This document shows positions 1 to 9,806 of a DNA stretch of 64,000 bases, one piece after another. The notes under the pieces were generated by a model. That model was not told where the DNA came from. It did no database searches and saw nothing but the letters and a program-made list of their open reading frames with translations. Made by a program: the position numbers and the translations under genes. The stretch's first letter is position 1. Every line of letters begins with the position of its first letter. The DNA is from Platerodrilus igneus (lineage: Eukaryota > Arthropoda > Insecta > Coleoptera > Lycidae). The stretch spans positions 434,001 through 498,000 of the forward strand of contig JARFIW010001452.1 in the NCBI GenBank assembly GCA_036346225.1, read 5' to 3'.

Positions 1-259
1 AAAGTTCTAAAATACTAGAACGGGTAGAATCGCTTGCATGTTTCAGTGAGCTAAAGAGTCAAACGTAGGTTTATTTAAATTAGTGTGGACTTTAATGAGG
101 AACCAGGCTATGATAGATTCCCAAAAGAAGACAGCAGCTCTTTCGGCACTTAAGATGACTGATACCGTGAGGATCGGCATGACACACTAAGACACACTAC
201 TGCGGGAAACGACCACATTACCTTTCAAGTACACAGCATACTAAAAATGTTTTAAAGAG

Positions 260-861
260 ATGGCATCTTCTGCGGTAAAAGATTCCGGAGTTAAAATAGT
301 CCCCCATGCGGATCACCGGGAGTTGACTACTTCAGAGGATGTGATCGACAAGTTTAAAAGAAGAACAGTGAACAATTTGCTGGTCGAAGCATGGAACGTC
401 AGTAGCATAATGCAAGTAGGTAAAGTAGAACATCTGAAAATTGAAATGGTTAAGTTAGCATAGACATAATAGGGATTAGCGTAAGTTGGTAGTCAGCGGC
501 GGGGGATTTTTGAGGAGGAGACTTTAGGGAAATTTCTACAGGATCAGATGAAGGAAATTCAGGTATGGGGATGATAGTCATGCAGAACAAGATAGGACAC
601 TGTGTAGTAAACTACTTACAAAAGAACGAAAGAGTACTCATGGTTAAATTAAAATCTAAACCGGTAAAAACAGTAATAATACCAGTATACACGCCCACCT
701 CTTGCTACAGTGAGAAGGAGGTAGAAACGATCTACATAGATATCGAAGACATACTAAGCTTCGGAAAAGGACATGAAAATATAATAATTAGGGAAGATTC
801 AAATGCAGTGGTAGACGAGGGCAGCGGTAGTAGGTTTATTTGGTTTAGGCACGAGAAATGA
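260..861 (+). pseudogene. RTE endonuclease domain remnant
   Basis: Two open stretches (260-463 and 565-861) carry an exonuclease-endonuclease-phosphatase domain. The first contains the WNV start motif followed by GK-LK-EM. The second contains the GMIVM block, the V-L-KL-KPV-IIPVYTPT block and the HENIIIREDSNAVV block, which corresponds to the family's GDFNA motif. The catalytic D of that motif is here in a changed context (RED-SNA), so the enzyme is probably dead. In intact elements this domain nicks the target DNA to prime reverse transcription. The 464-564 gap holds stops. The long minus-strand frames at 931-1539 are shadows of the degenerate linker. Confidence 0.72.
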
Positions 862-1680
862 CGGGGGAAATAGGATGCAAGAATTTTCCGACAAAAACAA
901 TTTAACCATCACAGACACATTCTTTCAACATCATGCTAGAAGTAGCCAGTAAACATAGAGGGATATTAAGTAGATTACATTCTTCTTGGGCAAAGCTTTA
1001 GAAATCAAGTAAAAGACTGTATAAGCTACCCAGAAGCACATATAGAGACTGACCACAACATTAGAATTATGAAAGTCATACTTAAATTTAAAAATTTGAA
1101 AAAAACAAACAGAAAAGTTTGAAAATCTAAAAGATAGTGATATCCACAAGAAATTTGAAAAAATGTCAATCAAAGTTCTGAAAAACATCGGAAAAATCTC
1201 CGATACTAACTAAGTAGAAGCAGAACAGAAAAACATTAAATTCAGCTTAAATATGGAGCCCAGCGATATTCTGGGGTATAAACAAAAAGAAAATAAGAAG
1301 CCTTTGGCAACAAATAATAATCTGAATTTACTAGAAGAAAGTCGAAAGTACAAAAACAGACCAAACGAAGCGGAAAAAAAAATCATAAAATGAGAAATTA
1401 TTAGCGAATGCAGGAGAACTAAAGAACAACCGATTGATGAAAAGTGTAAGGAGGTGCAAACTGAGACGGATATAGAAAAAACAGACCAAGTATACAAACT
1501 AATTTGAAAGAATTTTAGGGATATAAAACCGTATAGCAAAAATATAAAGAACGCTGGAGGAATCGTCGTTATAGAAAATGTAGAGAAAGTGGTTAGATGG
1601 CAAGACTATGATAGGGAATTTATACAGGGCAGGAACTATGACTACTAGAACAGAAATCAAACATTGAAAAGGACGACTCG

Positions 1681-2440
1681 GAATATCCTATTTAACATGA
1701 GTTAGAATTAACATTAAAAAGTCTGAAAAATAATAAAGCCCCGGGTACAGATAAAGTGCACGCAGAAACTTTAAAAGCTGCTGGAAACGCAGTAACGGAA
1801 AGTCTCTTCCAACGTGTAAGCTATATGTATGAGACAAGCGAGATACCCAAAGATTTCAAACGTATACAATAGTCACAATACTGCTATCTAGGAAGTCAAA
1901 TAATACAAAATGGGAAAAGTGCAAAAGATATAAAACAACAATTAGCACAGAGCCGTGCTGCATTTAATAAGAAAAAGCAACTGCTATGTTCAAAGACCAT
2001 AAAACATAGAAACAAGGAAGAGATAACTGAAAACATATGTGTGGAGCACAGCACTGCACGGCTGTAAAACGTTGACAGTGGAGAAGAGGACAGGAAAAAG
2101 GTAGAAACCTTTGAATTGGAATGCTACAGACGTATGATGAAGATATCATGCACAGAAATAATTGAGACCAAAAGGTTCTAGAAATGGTAGGGAAAGAAAG
2201 AAATATGTGGAAAACAGTAAAAAATGGGAGCGACAGGATGGTAGGGCACATACTAAGGCATTAAGGAATAATGTGTAGTATATTAGAAGCAGAGAAAGGA
2301 AAAAAGAGAGTTAGAGGTTGACCTAGATTAGACTATTGCATACAGATAGTTAAAAATGTAGTGTGTGGGAATTTTAGAAAAATGTGTAAATTAGCTCAGA
2401 ATAGAAAACAATGGAGGTACGCATCCAACTAGTTCTAGGA
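1681..2440 (+). pseudogene. RTE reverse transcriptase edge and C-terminal domain remnant
   Basis: Positions 1690-1870 read as the first RT block (L-SLKNNKAPGTDKVHAE, then a GEIPKDFK-like block). After a deletion junction near 1881, 1884-2435 reads in shifting frames as the region after the RT core. It includes a CYLGSQI-Q-GKSAKDIK block, a block aligning with AFE-W-CYRRMMKIS-T, and the final NFR-MC-LAQNR-QWRYAS motif. The same C-terminal motifs recur at 25.5, 26.6, 42.1, 44.6, 45.6 and 53.2 kb. No RT catalytic aspartates remain in this copy. Confidence 0.7.
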
Positions 2441-2445
2441 TTGAA

Positions 2446-3285
2446 GACCTAATTTGAAAAGTCGCGCACGTGCAAAAGATTTCTGAACTAATAAAGCTTT
2501 TGCGTAAAAATAAAACTGCTTACGTCGACTTGCCTGCTCTAATTTTACAAAAAAATTTTTGCGAAAAGAGAATATATTTATTAAACTCCACCACTGTACA
2601 ATAGTAGCTTAAACATGATAACAATGAGATTATAAAAACACGACCACTCAAATAACTGGGATTCTGTTCGTTCTCGGCGGTTACACTTCGCATACATGCT
2701 CAATGGAAATATAGCTTTCCTAAAATAGAAGAAACGTTACTCCTAAAATTTCAAATAGAATAGAAGACGTTCGAGTAGACTAAAAAAGCAGAGAAACAAG
2801 AAAAGACTAGACACTCCAAATGGAAGAAAATCCAGTAAAAATTTAACAAAACAACATTCTCAAGTCACTACTGAGAGAGTGTATTTGAAGGGGTTAAAAG
2901 ACGAGAGCAATGTTAAGACAAATCTGCACATAGAATTAGAAAAGAGAACTAGAAACATGAAAAAGGATGGCATTTTGTTCAGCGTCTGAACGTTACGATA
3001 TAATGTTTTGTGAAAAAAACTAAACTTTGTCCACAATAATGAAAACAAAGATGTCGGCTAAAGTGGTACTCAGCCTCAGGTTTTGACGAGTGCATTAAGT
3101 TACGTTCCGTAAGTGCATGTTGGTTTTATGAAAGGCGTGAAAACGCCAAGAAAGGGATACTTACACCTTACAAAATATTTGTACTCTCTGTCAACGTTTA
3201 CTCTAAATCTTTATGATTTAATCAACTAAAGAATACAAAAGGAATGTCTGCAGTATTTTATCATATGTATACCATAGGTGTTGTC
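2446..3285. other. No gene recognised
   Basis: AT-rich sequence between the RTE 3' end and the GGAACCG-rich block. I see no coding motif, tandem repeat or terminal inverted repeat. The only open frames are short and have no recognisable composition. Confidence 0.5.
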
Positions 3286-3620
3286 GAGCCGGAACGCTCC
3301 GGAACGTCGTTCCGGTACTTCCTTTTTGGACAGGAACGCGTTCCGGAACTAAAGATGATTTCTGATAACGAGAATTGGCTGATGTATTGAAAAAAATTAA
3401 AAAGAATTGCCGATTTTTGTTTCTAATTTTTGACGAATTTTTATATGTATTATTATAAACAAGGGTTTGAACCGAACCCGAACCGGAACAAAAATCGGAA
3501 CGAACCGGCTTGTTTTTCCGAACCGTGAACCGGAGTCCGGAACGTTTTTTTTCTGCTGAACCGGAACTCGAACCGAACCGAAACAATACGTGAACCGGTT
3601 TTTGAACCGGTTCAACGGGA
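3286..3620. repeat. GGAAC/CCGGTT-rich repeat block
   Basis: Interspersed copies of GGAACG, GGAACCG and their complements occupy 3290-3350 and 3465-3618, separated by about 110 bp of AT-rich sequence. The two clusters are partly complementary, because GGAACG/CGTTCC and AACCGGTT are near-palindromic, so each can fold on itself. Such arrays of short palindromic motifs are typical of subterminal transposase-binding repeats in insect hAT elements. That reading is inference. Minus-strand frames of 72 and 122 codons here are low-complexity products of the repeats, not genes. Confidence 0.6.
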
Positions 3621-3704
3621 ATTAAACTTTATTTATAATAAACATTAGAAGAAAAAAATATAAAATTTAAAAAAAGTAAAGATTTCATACATAAATTTTA
3701 ATGC

Positions 3705-3739
3705 AAGCGGCCCACGGACCGTACGTTACTCATCCCTGG
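3705..3739 (-). other. Possible hAT-like terminus
   Basis: Read on the minus strand, the stretch ending at 3739 begins CAGGGATGAGTAACGTACGG and continues with a GTCCGTGGGCC-like segment. This is the style of many hAT terminal inverted repeats. The element interior would lie to the left and include the GGAACCG block. I could not find a convincing partner terminus or an 8 bp target duplication, so the element is unproven. It is not the left end of the hAT gene starting at 4431, because it points the wrong way. Confidence 0.3.
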
Positions 3740-4430
3740 CATAGTTTATTGCCATACCCAAATGGGCCTGCGGCTAATGCTAACAATTTTTATTATACAT
3801 TTGTTGTGAACTGGAATTTCCAGATGTTGGTTTCCAGTATTGGTAGATGTTTTAAACTTTATTAGTTTATTACAGTGATGCTAAGAAAAATGCCGACAAA
3901 CGTACCGATTTTCATCTGAAATGTGCATTGCTGGGAAATTCCCATCTTTGTAGTTTGTGCATCCCCCACCCTTAGTGTAAGAATTTGAGTATTTAAAACC
4001 ATTTTTTTTAATCAGTGTCAAACTATCTTTGCGACAGCACATTTATAGAAAGTGGAAGTTTTAGTTAGTGAATAAGTGTCACACAAAACTATTGTATGCA
4101 TTAAAATCTTTATTACATACAATGTAATAATAAGATTAATAAGTACTACTGTTAGCAAAATATTCTATTCACGCTACCTACGCTACCTAAGTCAAAGTGT
4201 CGATTAAAAAGTGTTAGTGTCAATTTCGCATATTTCTAAGAACAAGAACCTCTCGCTACAAGATTACGTGCGCTCTGCTTATATGTATGTAGTAGTTGCA
4301 TTTTTCTATAATCTTTAACCTAATAAACTTAAAGTGTAACGCGTAAGTATATTTCATTTTCATTATTAATAAAAAAATGTCCGTTTTTTTCCTATTAAAT
4401 AATAGTATTTATTTTATTAGTAATTTCAAC
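3740..4430. other. Leader region upstream of hAT pseudogene, no gene
   Basis: AT-rich sequence with no recognisable coding content. It lies directly 5' of the first hAT start codon and could hold the promoter and left terminal repeat of that element. I could not identify either with confidence. Confidence 0.4.
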
Positions 4431-6640
4431 ATGAGTGAAAAAAGAAAAAACAGTAGCATCGCCGATTTTTTTAAAAAGAAACTAAAAACTAGCAGCGAAG
4501 ATGAGTCAATGACCCAGGAAAATGCAACATTGACCCAAGTATCTAACACCAACTTCAACGCTGATCAACTGGAATCTGTTGAACTTGCAGCCATAGCATC
4601 AACGTCAACGTCAAAAAGTACTTATAATTATAATGATAACAATTAACGATTCTGACGAAGTCTCGAGGCCTAATATTTGGAGTGCGGAAATGTGGTTAGA
4701 AAAAAAAACAGTTTCCTTGGTTACTTTCCGAATCCGGAAAACTAGATTGCTCTTTTTGTAACAAAATACAGCACTTAGGGGTATCTAAAACCCGTGGTGT
4801 ATATATTTCAAAGGAATGGAGTTCCACATCCGTTTCCTACTACGGTAAAGATAAAAAATCGCTGTTAACGTCATTAAGAAAAAAAAATTTTTAACACGTG
4901 AAAACAACAGCACACATTAATTCAGAAAAAATTTTAAACAGCGAACAGCATCAGCCAATAGAAAATGTAATAGACAATTTATATAAGACGTCTATTAAGA
5001 GCACGTCTTTAGTATTTAGAACTGCTTATTATTTAGCCAAACACGACCGACCATATTCGGATTATTATAATTTATTGCAATAGCAAGAATTAAATGGAAC
5101 AATTTTGGCACCTGGTCTACGGTCCGGATATACCTGCACAAATATAATTAATCACATATCCAAAAATATGAAATTAAGCATTTGTTCAGAAGTTATTAAA
5201 ACAAATTCAAAGATTTCGATTCTCATTGATGAATATACAACATTAAGTAAAAAATCTACTCTAATTATATTTTTAAAATTCGAAATAAATAAAATCAGTG
5301 AACCACGATTCCTTTTTTTTTGATTTAATAGAATTGTCCGATCAAACAGCATCCACCATTACAGAATACCTTTTAAATAATTTGGAAAAATATGGCTTCG
5401 ACGAAAATTATTTGAAACAAAATTTAATTGCATTTACCAGTGACGGAGCAAGTGTAATGTTAGGAAAAAGGTCAGGAGTGGCTACAAAATTATTGAATAA
5501 ATTTCCAAAAATAATCACGTGGCACTGTTTAAATCATCGTCTGGAGCTCTCTGTTAACGATGCTGTTGCGGAAGTAAATGGTATTAACCATTTTCACATA
5601 TTTATGGATAAATTATATACCATTTATCATTAATCTCCTAAAAATCAACACGAACTAGAATCATGCGCGGAAAATTTGGAAGAAGAAATTAAAAAAATAG
5701 GACGTGTTTTAGGAATAAGGTGGATAGCTAGTTCATTCAGAACTGTTAATGCAGTTTGGCAAAATTTAAAATCTCTTGCTGAACATTATCATCAAGCCGC
5801 AACTGATGAAACTTGTTCAAAAACTGATCAGAGTGTATACATTGGCCTAAAAAAATATATCACGACTAAACAGTTTATAATTAACTTGGCAATAATGGAT
5901 GACGTTTTGTATGAACTTTCCATCTTGTCTGAAGCGTTACAGAACAGAAGTGTAACGATAGTATATGCGGACAAACTAATCCGTCGAACTATTCGCTATT
6001 TGGAATCACTAAAAGACGTTAAAAAAGGAAACAAACTCATAGAAGCATCAGAGGCTGTTCAAGTGATGAAATTAGGAACATTAACTTTAACAGATAATAA
6101 AAAAATTACTATTATTAACAGAAATCAATTTCTTGTAAGTCTCATTAATAATATGACTAGAAGACTACATACAGAAAATGATTTGATAAGTGAATTTCGA
6201 GTACTAGATCCAACGGAGTGGCCAGCAGATATTGAAATTGGCTATGGAGAAAATGAAATCCAGTCATTTTGCACCAGATTTAATTTAACATCGCCGATGC
6301 GATGTATCAATGCGTTTAGAGATTATATTGATACTGGAGGCAAAGTAATTCCTGAAGATGTAGAAATCTTAATTTGATACATAAATATTGAACTTTGCAG
6401 TTCGACAGAGTGTGAGCTCGGATTCAGTAATATGAATATTATTTTAAATTAACAAAAAAATAGAATATTAATTGAAAATCTAGCAAATCTTTTATTTATA
6501 AAAATGAATGACCCACCACAACAATTATTTAAACCAGATGATTATGTAAAAACTTGGTTAAGGTCTCATCGTTCAGCGGATGACAACAAAACAAGGAAAA
6601 TTCAACCACAAGATCCTGAACATACTCCTATTTAGAATAT
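4431..6640 (+). pseudogene. hAT transposase remnant, KIAA1586/ZNF862-like
   Basis: Start chosen at 4431 (MSEKRKN), which opens an acidic, Ser/Thr-rich N-terminus followed by a degenerate zinc-finger region around 4690-4870 with a C-SFC pair. The catalytic region begins near 5215 with ILIDEYTTLSKKSTLI, where the family has IDESTTLS. It continues with FTSDGASVMLGKRSGVATKL and the HCLNHRLELSVNDAV block (5430-5570), then a long helical region (5676-6377). The C-terminal dimerisation region, 6380-6640, starts with a CSSTECELGFS-NMN motif. Breaks: frameshifts near 4646, 5090 and 5310, a stop near 5633 and stops in the C-terminus. Intact hAT transposases cut and paste DNA with 8 bp duplications; this copy cannot encode one. 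Similar proteins are often annotated as E3 SUMO-ligase KIAA1586-like or ZNF862-like. Confidence 0.8.
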
Positions 6641-6766
6641 TTTATAAAAACCATTAGTGTTTTCATGTATTGTTAAAAATATTTATGCAATATTGTTTGA
6701 GTATCTAATATGCGTATTTTATAATTTGTTAACTAATTTTTATTAAAAGTTCCTATTATTGTAATA

Positions 6767-6769
<3 letters not shown>

Positions 6770-6813
<44 letters not shown>
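6770..6813. repeat. (TA)n microsatellite
   Basis: Uninterrupted TA dinucleotide tract of about 22 repeats directly abutting the left arm of the tRNA-like palindrome. Confidence 0.95.
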
Positions 6814-6818
<5 letters not shown>

Positions 6819-7146
6819 GTTTTAAGATGAAATGAAAACCCAACTTTTGTATGTAAAGTTGAATTACCATTTCAAATCGAACTAGTAATTGAAAACCACT
6901 AAAGAACGGCTACAGCAGGATTTGAACCTGCTTCAGTAGTATTCATAATAACAACATCTAAACAATTAGGCTAGATAGCACAATTGGTTAGAGCGCTGAT
7001 CTGGAAAATCAAAGGTTGCAGGTTCAAGTCCTGCTGTAGCCGTGCTTTTAGTGGTTTTCAATTACTAGTTCGATTTGAAATGGTAATTCAACTTTACATA
7101 CAAAAGTTGGGTTTTCATTTCATCTTAAAAACTATTAATATATATT
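6805..7146. repeat. Palindromic element with tRNA-like centre
   Basis: Left arm 6805-6931 and right arm 7018-7146 are near-perfect inverted complements (about 127 bp, a few mismatches and one-base indels). They flank an 86 bp centre. The inner end of each arm is the 3' half of a tRNA-like sequence (T-arm plus acceptor, about 25 nt). In the plus orientation the centre supplies a matching 5' half, giving a full tRNA-like cloverleaf; in the minus orientation the 5' half is only partly recognisable. TA-rich tracts lie on both sides. It could be two head-to-head copies of a tRNA-derived SINE or a foldback element that captured a tRNA. Confidence 0.8.
6969..7042 (+). tRNA. tRNA-like sequence, anticodon loop reads GGA, probable pseudo-tRNA or SINE head
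   Basis: A 74 nt cloverleaf can be drawn. The acceptor stem 6969-6975/7035-7041 has six of seven pairs. The D arm (6978-6994) has one mismatch, and the anticodon stem 6996-7000/7008-7012 has a closing C-A mismatch. The anticodon GGA is at 7003-7005, the variable loop is 5 nt, and the T arm 7018-7034 has a perfect 5 bp stem and a TTCAAGT loop. The A box (TAGCACAATTGG) and B box (GGTTCAAGTCC) are both good. A GGA anticodon means serine, but genuine tRNA-Ser has a long variable arm, which is absent. With three stem mismatches and its place inside a palindrome, a tRNA-derived repeat is more likely than a working gene. Confidence 0.55.
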
Positions 7147-7188
7147 AAGCATTCATTTGCATTCCAAATATGGATTATTCTTCTCTAT

Positions 7189-7190
7189 TA

Positions 7191-7258
<68 letters not shown>
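7189..7258. repeat. (TA)n microsatellite, target of mariner-type insertion
   Basis: TA-rich tract with one interruption. The DNA transposon starting at 7259 is inserted within it, and the matching tract resumes at 9543-9576, as expected for a TA-targeting element. Confidence 0.9.
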
Positions 7259-7261
<3 letters not shown>

Positions 7262-9539
7262 GGTGCCCACAAACTATCTCCGTATATGGGTAACTTTTTA
7301 TTATAGAAGATACAATATTGGTTAAATTAGCAAAGTTGAAGAGAAATTTACGAGTAGTATGATGCTTTTGAAAACTCACCTAGATGCTCAACTTTTTAGA
7401 TATTTGAAAAAACTGAAATTTGCCATTTTCTTCAAACGCTAATAACTTTTTAACGGTTTAACCTATAGAGAAAATAAAACTGCTTGTAAGGTAACTTTTA
7501 CGTAGAATTCAATAGCGTATATGACAATTTTAATTGGAAATGGGTTTTCAAGCTACAAACATAACCTCACTTTTTAAATGGAAACCATAGTTCAATATAA
7601 CCCAAATGGAAAGGTTTTTCTTTTCTGATTACACTGATGTAAGGGTTGATGTACTTATTTTCAGTAGTTTCTTCATAATAAAGAAAAACGATTTATTTAT
7701 TTGCGGACATCAAGGATTCCATGGATACATATTACAAACAAACAAAATGTGTAAAAATCAATAATGGAAACACAAGTTTATTGTAACTAAATTTATTATA
7801 AACTAAGAAAAATAAAATACTTAAAAATAAACTATCCATACAATACAAATAACTTAATCAAAGGAAACAAAATTAATTAATGCGAATATGCCCACTCCTA
7901 CATTAACATATGCTCAAAATGACCTCCATTAGCTTGCAAACACATTTCGCACCTTTTAATTAGGTTTTGGTGCACCTTATTTAACGTTTGTGGTTTTATA
8001 CTTGTAATAGCTGCTGTAATACTATCTTTGAGTTGCTCAATGTTATTGGATTTTTAGCATACACTACATCCTTTACAGTACCCCAAAGAAAAAATCCAGT
8101 GGCAATAGTTCTGGTGACCTTGCCGACCATGGAACAGGACCTGCATTGCCAATCCAATTTGGAAAACTATTATCAAGATATTCAGAAACGGCTTGAGCAT
8201 TGTGAGCAGGTGCACCGTCATGCTGAAAATAATATAAGTTTTGCAGTAAATGAAGTGGCAAATTATCGAGCATTTCTTGCAATTCGTTTTGTAGAAAATT
8301 CAAATAGTGTACACCATTTAAATTATAATTATAGAAGAAAGGCCCAAGTATTTTATTACCAAAATGGCACACCACATTTATCGAAAATTGATGTTGATCC
8401 CGCCTTTCTTCTGTTAAATGGGATTTTCCTGACTACAGTAGACTGTATTTTTCTGTTAAACATGCCTTTGTTAGTAAATTTTGCTTCGTCGGTAAATATA
8501 ATAGTGTGACTAAAACCAGGATTATTATTTGTTTCATTAAGAAACCACCTACAAAACTGTTGTCTTCTCTCACAATCCCCATGATACAGTGTATTGCTAA
8601 CATGGGTTTTGTATGGTTTGTAGCGGTTTTGTTTTAAAATTAGGCGAGCTTTTTCTGTAGAAGTAGCGCACTCAATTGCAGTTTCTCGGTGGACGCTGTT
8701 GGCTTAAAATTTATGTAGGCTAACACACGTTCTTCATCATCAGTTTTGAATTTTCTTTTATCAGTACTGGGTTTTGTAAAAGCACCAAACCTTTTAAATT
8801 GTTTTCTAATTTAGAAAACAATCGTTTATCTGGCTGCCTTCTTTCCAAATATCTTTCATAATACATATCACCAGCAGCATCACAATTTCTGTTACAGGCA
8901 TAGTAACAAAAGAGCATGTCATTTTTTCGTCGTTTGTATACATTCTCTATTATAATCAAATAAATTTAAAAGTCTTCTACACAAAATTTGCAACCCAGAG
9001 CAAATAAACACTTTAACTAATAATATCTGACAAATGCCAGTTGTTTTTGTTTATTTAAAATATGTATCCATGGACTCCTTGATGCCCACAAATAAACAAA
9101 TCGTTTTTTCTTTATTATGAAGAAACTACTGAAAATAAGTACATCAACCCTTACATCAGTGTAATCAGAAAAAAAAACCTTTCCATTTGGGTTATATTGA
9201 ACTATGGTTTCCATTTAAAAAAAGTGAGGTTATGTTTGTAGCTTGAAAACCCATTTCCAATTAAAATTGTCATATAAGCTATTGAATTCTACGTAAAAAG
9301 TTACCTTACAAGCAGTTTTTATTTTCTCTATAGGTTAAACCGTTAAAAAGTTATTAGCGTTTGAAGAAAATGGCAAATTTCAGTTTTTTTTAAATATCTA
9401 AAAAAGTTGAGCATCTAGGTAAGTTTTCAAAAAAGCATCATACTACTCGTAAATTTCTCTTCAACTTTGTTAATTTAACCAACATTGTATCTTCTATAAT
9501 AAAAAAGTTACCCATATACGGATATAGATTGTGGGCACC

Positions 9540-9542
<3 letters not shown>
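7259..9542 (-). mobile_element. Tc1/mariner-superfamily element with ~490 bp inverted repeats
   Basis: The 2,284 bp element is bounded by CAGGGTGCCCACAA at 7259 and its complement ending at 9542, with TA on each side (7257-7258 and 9543-9544). The inverted repeats are unusually long for this superfamily: the left arm runs to about 7745 and the right arm from about 9045, with small indels. A single transposase remnant is encoded on the minus strand between the arms. Frames inside the arms, such as 9017-9214, appear in both copies and are not genes. Confidence 0.85.
8073..8959 (-). pseudogene. Tc1/mariner-superfamily transposase remnant, long-TIR type
   Basis: Read from 8959 on the minus strand. 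The N-terminus carries a helix-turn-helix region (DMLFCYYACNRN, then RYLERRQPDKRLFSKLE) as in insect elements of this type. After frameshifts, the catalytic C-terminal half is open at 8375-8073: IGPFFYN-like NLNGV-YLNFL, then FQHDGAPAHNAQAV (second catalytic D), a W-IG-GPVPW-ARSPEL block and PLDFFFG (third D). The spacing between the last two aspartates is 40 here, and 41 if one residue lost from the NRWIG block is allowed. That places it near DD41D-type families. A stop and frameshifts between 8380 and 8750 disable it. The plus-strand frame 7988-8509 is its shadow. Confidence 0.75.

Positions 9543-9576
<34 letters not shown>
9543..9576. repeat. (TA)n microsatellite
   Basis: Continuation of the TA tract interrupted by the 7259-9542 element. 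Confidence 0.9.
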
Positions 9577-9580
<4 letters not shown>

Positions 9581-9629
9581 AAATGGGTTTCGTAATGATT
9601 TTCGTGTCCTTTCCTTTTTATGCTATATA

Positions 9630-9798
9630 CAGGGTCGATTCTGGCGACGGGCGAAAATTGGGGGAATCTCCCCCCCCGCCCCCCGTCGTCAAATTTGGGA
9701 CATGAGACCTAAAAAAACGTCGCCGCCAGGATTATCATGGAAAATCCCCCCCGGACATGAGACCACACAGAACGGCCGCCTACCTAGGATCGGCCCTG
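9630..9798. mobile_element. GC-rich hAT-like MITE
   Basis: A 169 bp element with imperfect terminal inverted repeats (CAGGGTCGATTCTGG on the left; CAGGGCCGATCCTAGG on the complement of the right). It is flanked by CTATATA on both sides, with 7 of 8 positions matching in an 8 bp target duplication (9622-9629 and 9799-9806). C-runs and G-runs make it far richer in GC than its surroundings. It has no coding capacity. The 8 bp duplication and CAGGG start suggest mobilisation by a hAT transposase. Confidence 0.7.
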
Positions 9799-9806
9799 TC
9801 TATATA

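Larger units (their letters stand above)
3..2445 (+). mobile_element. RTE-clade LINE, copy 1, internally deleted
   Basis: A decayed non-LTR retrotransposon in plus orientation. Positions 3-200 match the leader of the 50.5-kb copy and a fragment on the minus strand near 26.9 kb, so this is the shared 5' region of one family. An apurinic-type endonuclease follows, then a linker, then the start of the reverse transcriptase. Near 1881 the sequence jumps from the early RT block to the region just before the C-terminal domain. About 0.7 kb of RT core seen in the 41-kb copy is missing here. The C-terminal block ends near 2440. Assignment to RTE rests on the endonuclease motifs and on the AFE-W-CY-RRM-K-WTD type C-terminal block, known from RTE/BovB elements. 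Many stops and frameshifts make it inactive. Confidence 0.8.

Noticed and set aside
3218..3615. Two minus-strand frames (72 and 122 codons) rich in Gly/Ser/Val/Arg
   Set aside because: Products of the GGAACCG repeat block; no domain, no start context and no codon pattern of a real gene.
3282..3739. A complete hAT element from the AGGTGTTGTCGAG phrase at 3282 to 3739
   Set aside because: The two ends are only weakly similar and the flanks show no matching 8 bp duplication.
6905..6981. A second full tRNA on the minus strand of the palindrome
   Set aside because: Only the T arm and acceptor 3' strand are good; the acceptor 5' strand and anticodon arm do not pair.
7988..8509. 173-codon plus-strand frame
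   Set aside because: Shadow of the minus-strand transposase remnant, which carries the recognisable DDE motifs.
9017..9214. 65-codon frame on the minus strand
   Set aside because: Lies wholly in the right inverted repeat and recurs in the left arm near 7578; it is part of the terminal repeat rather than a gene.
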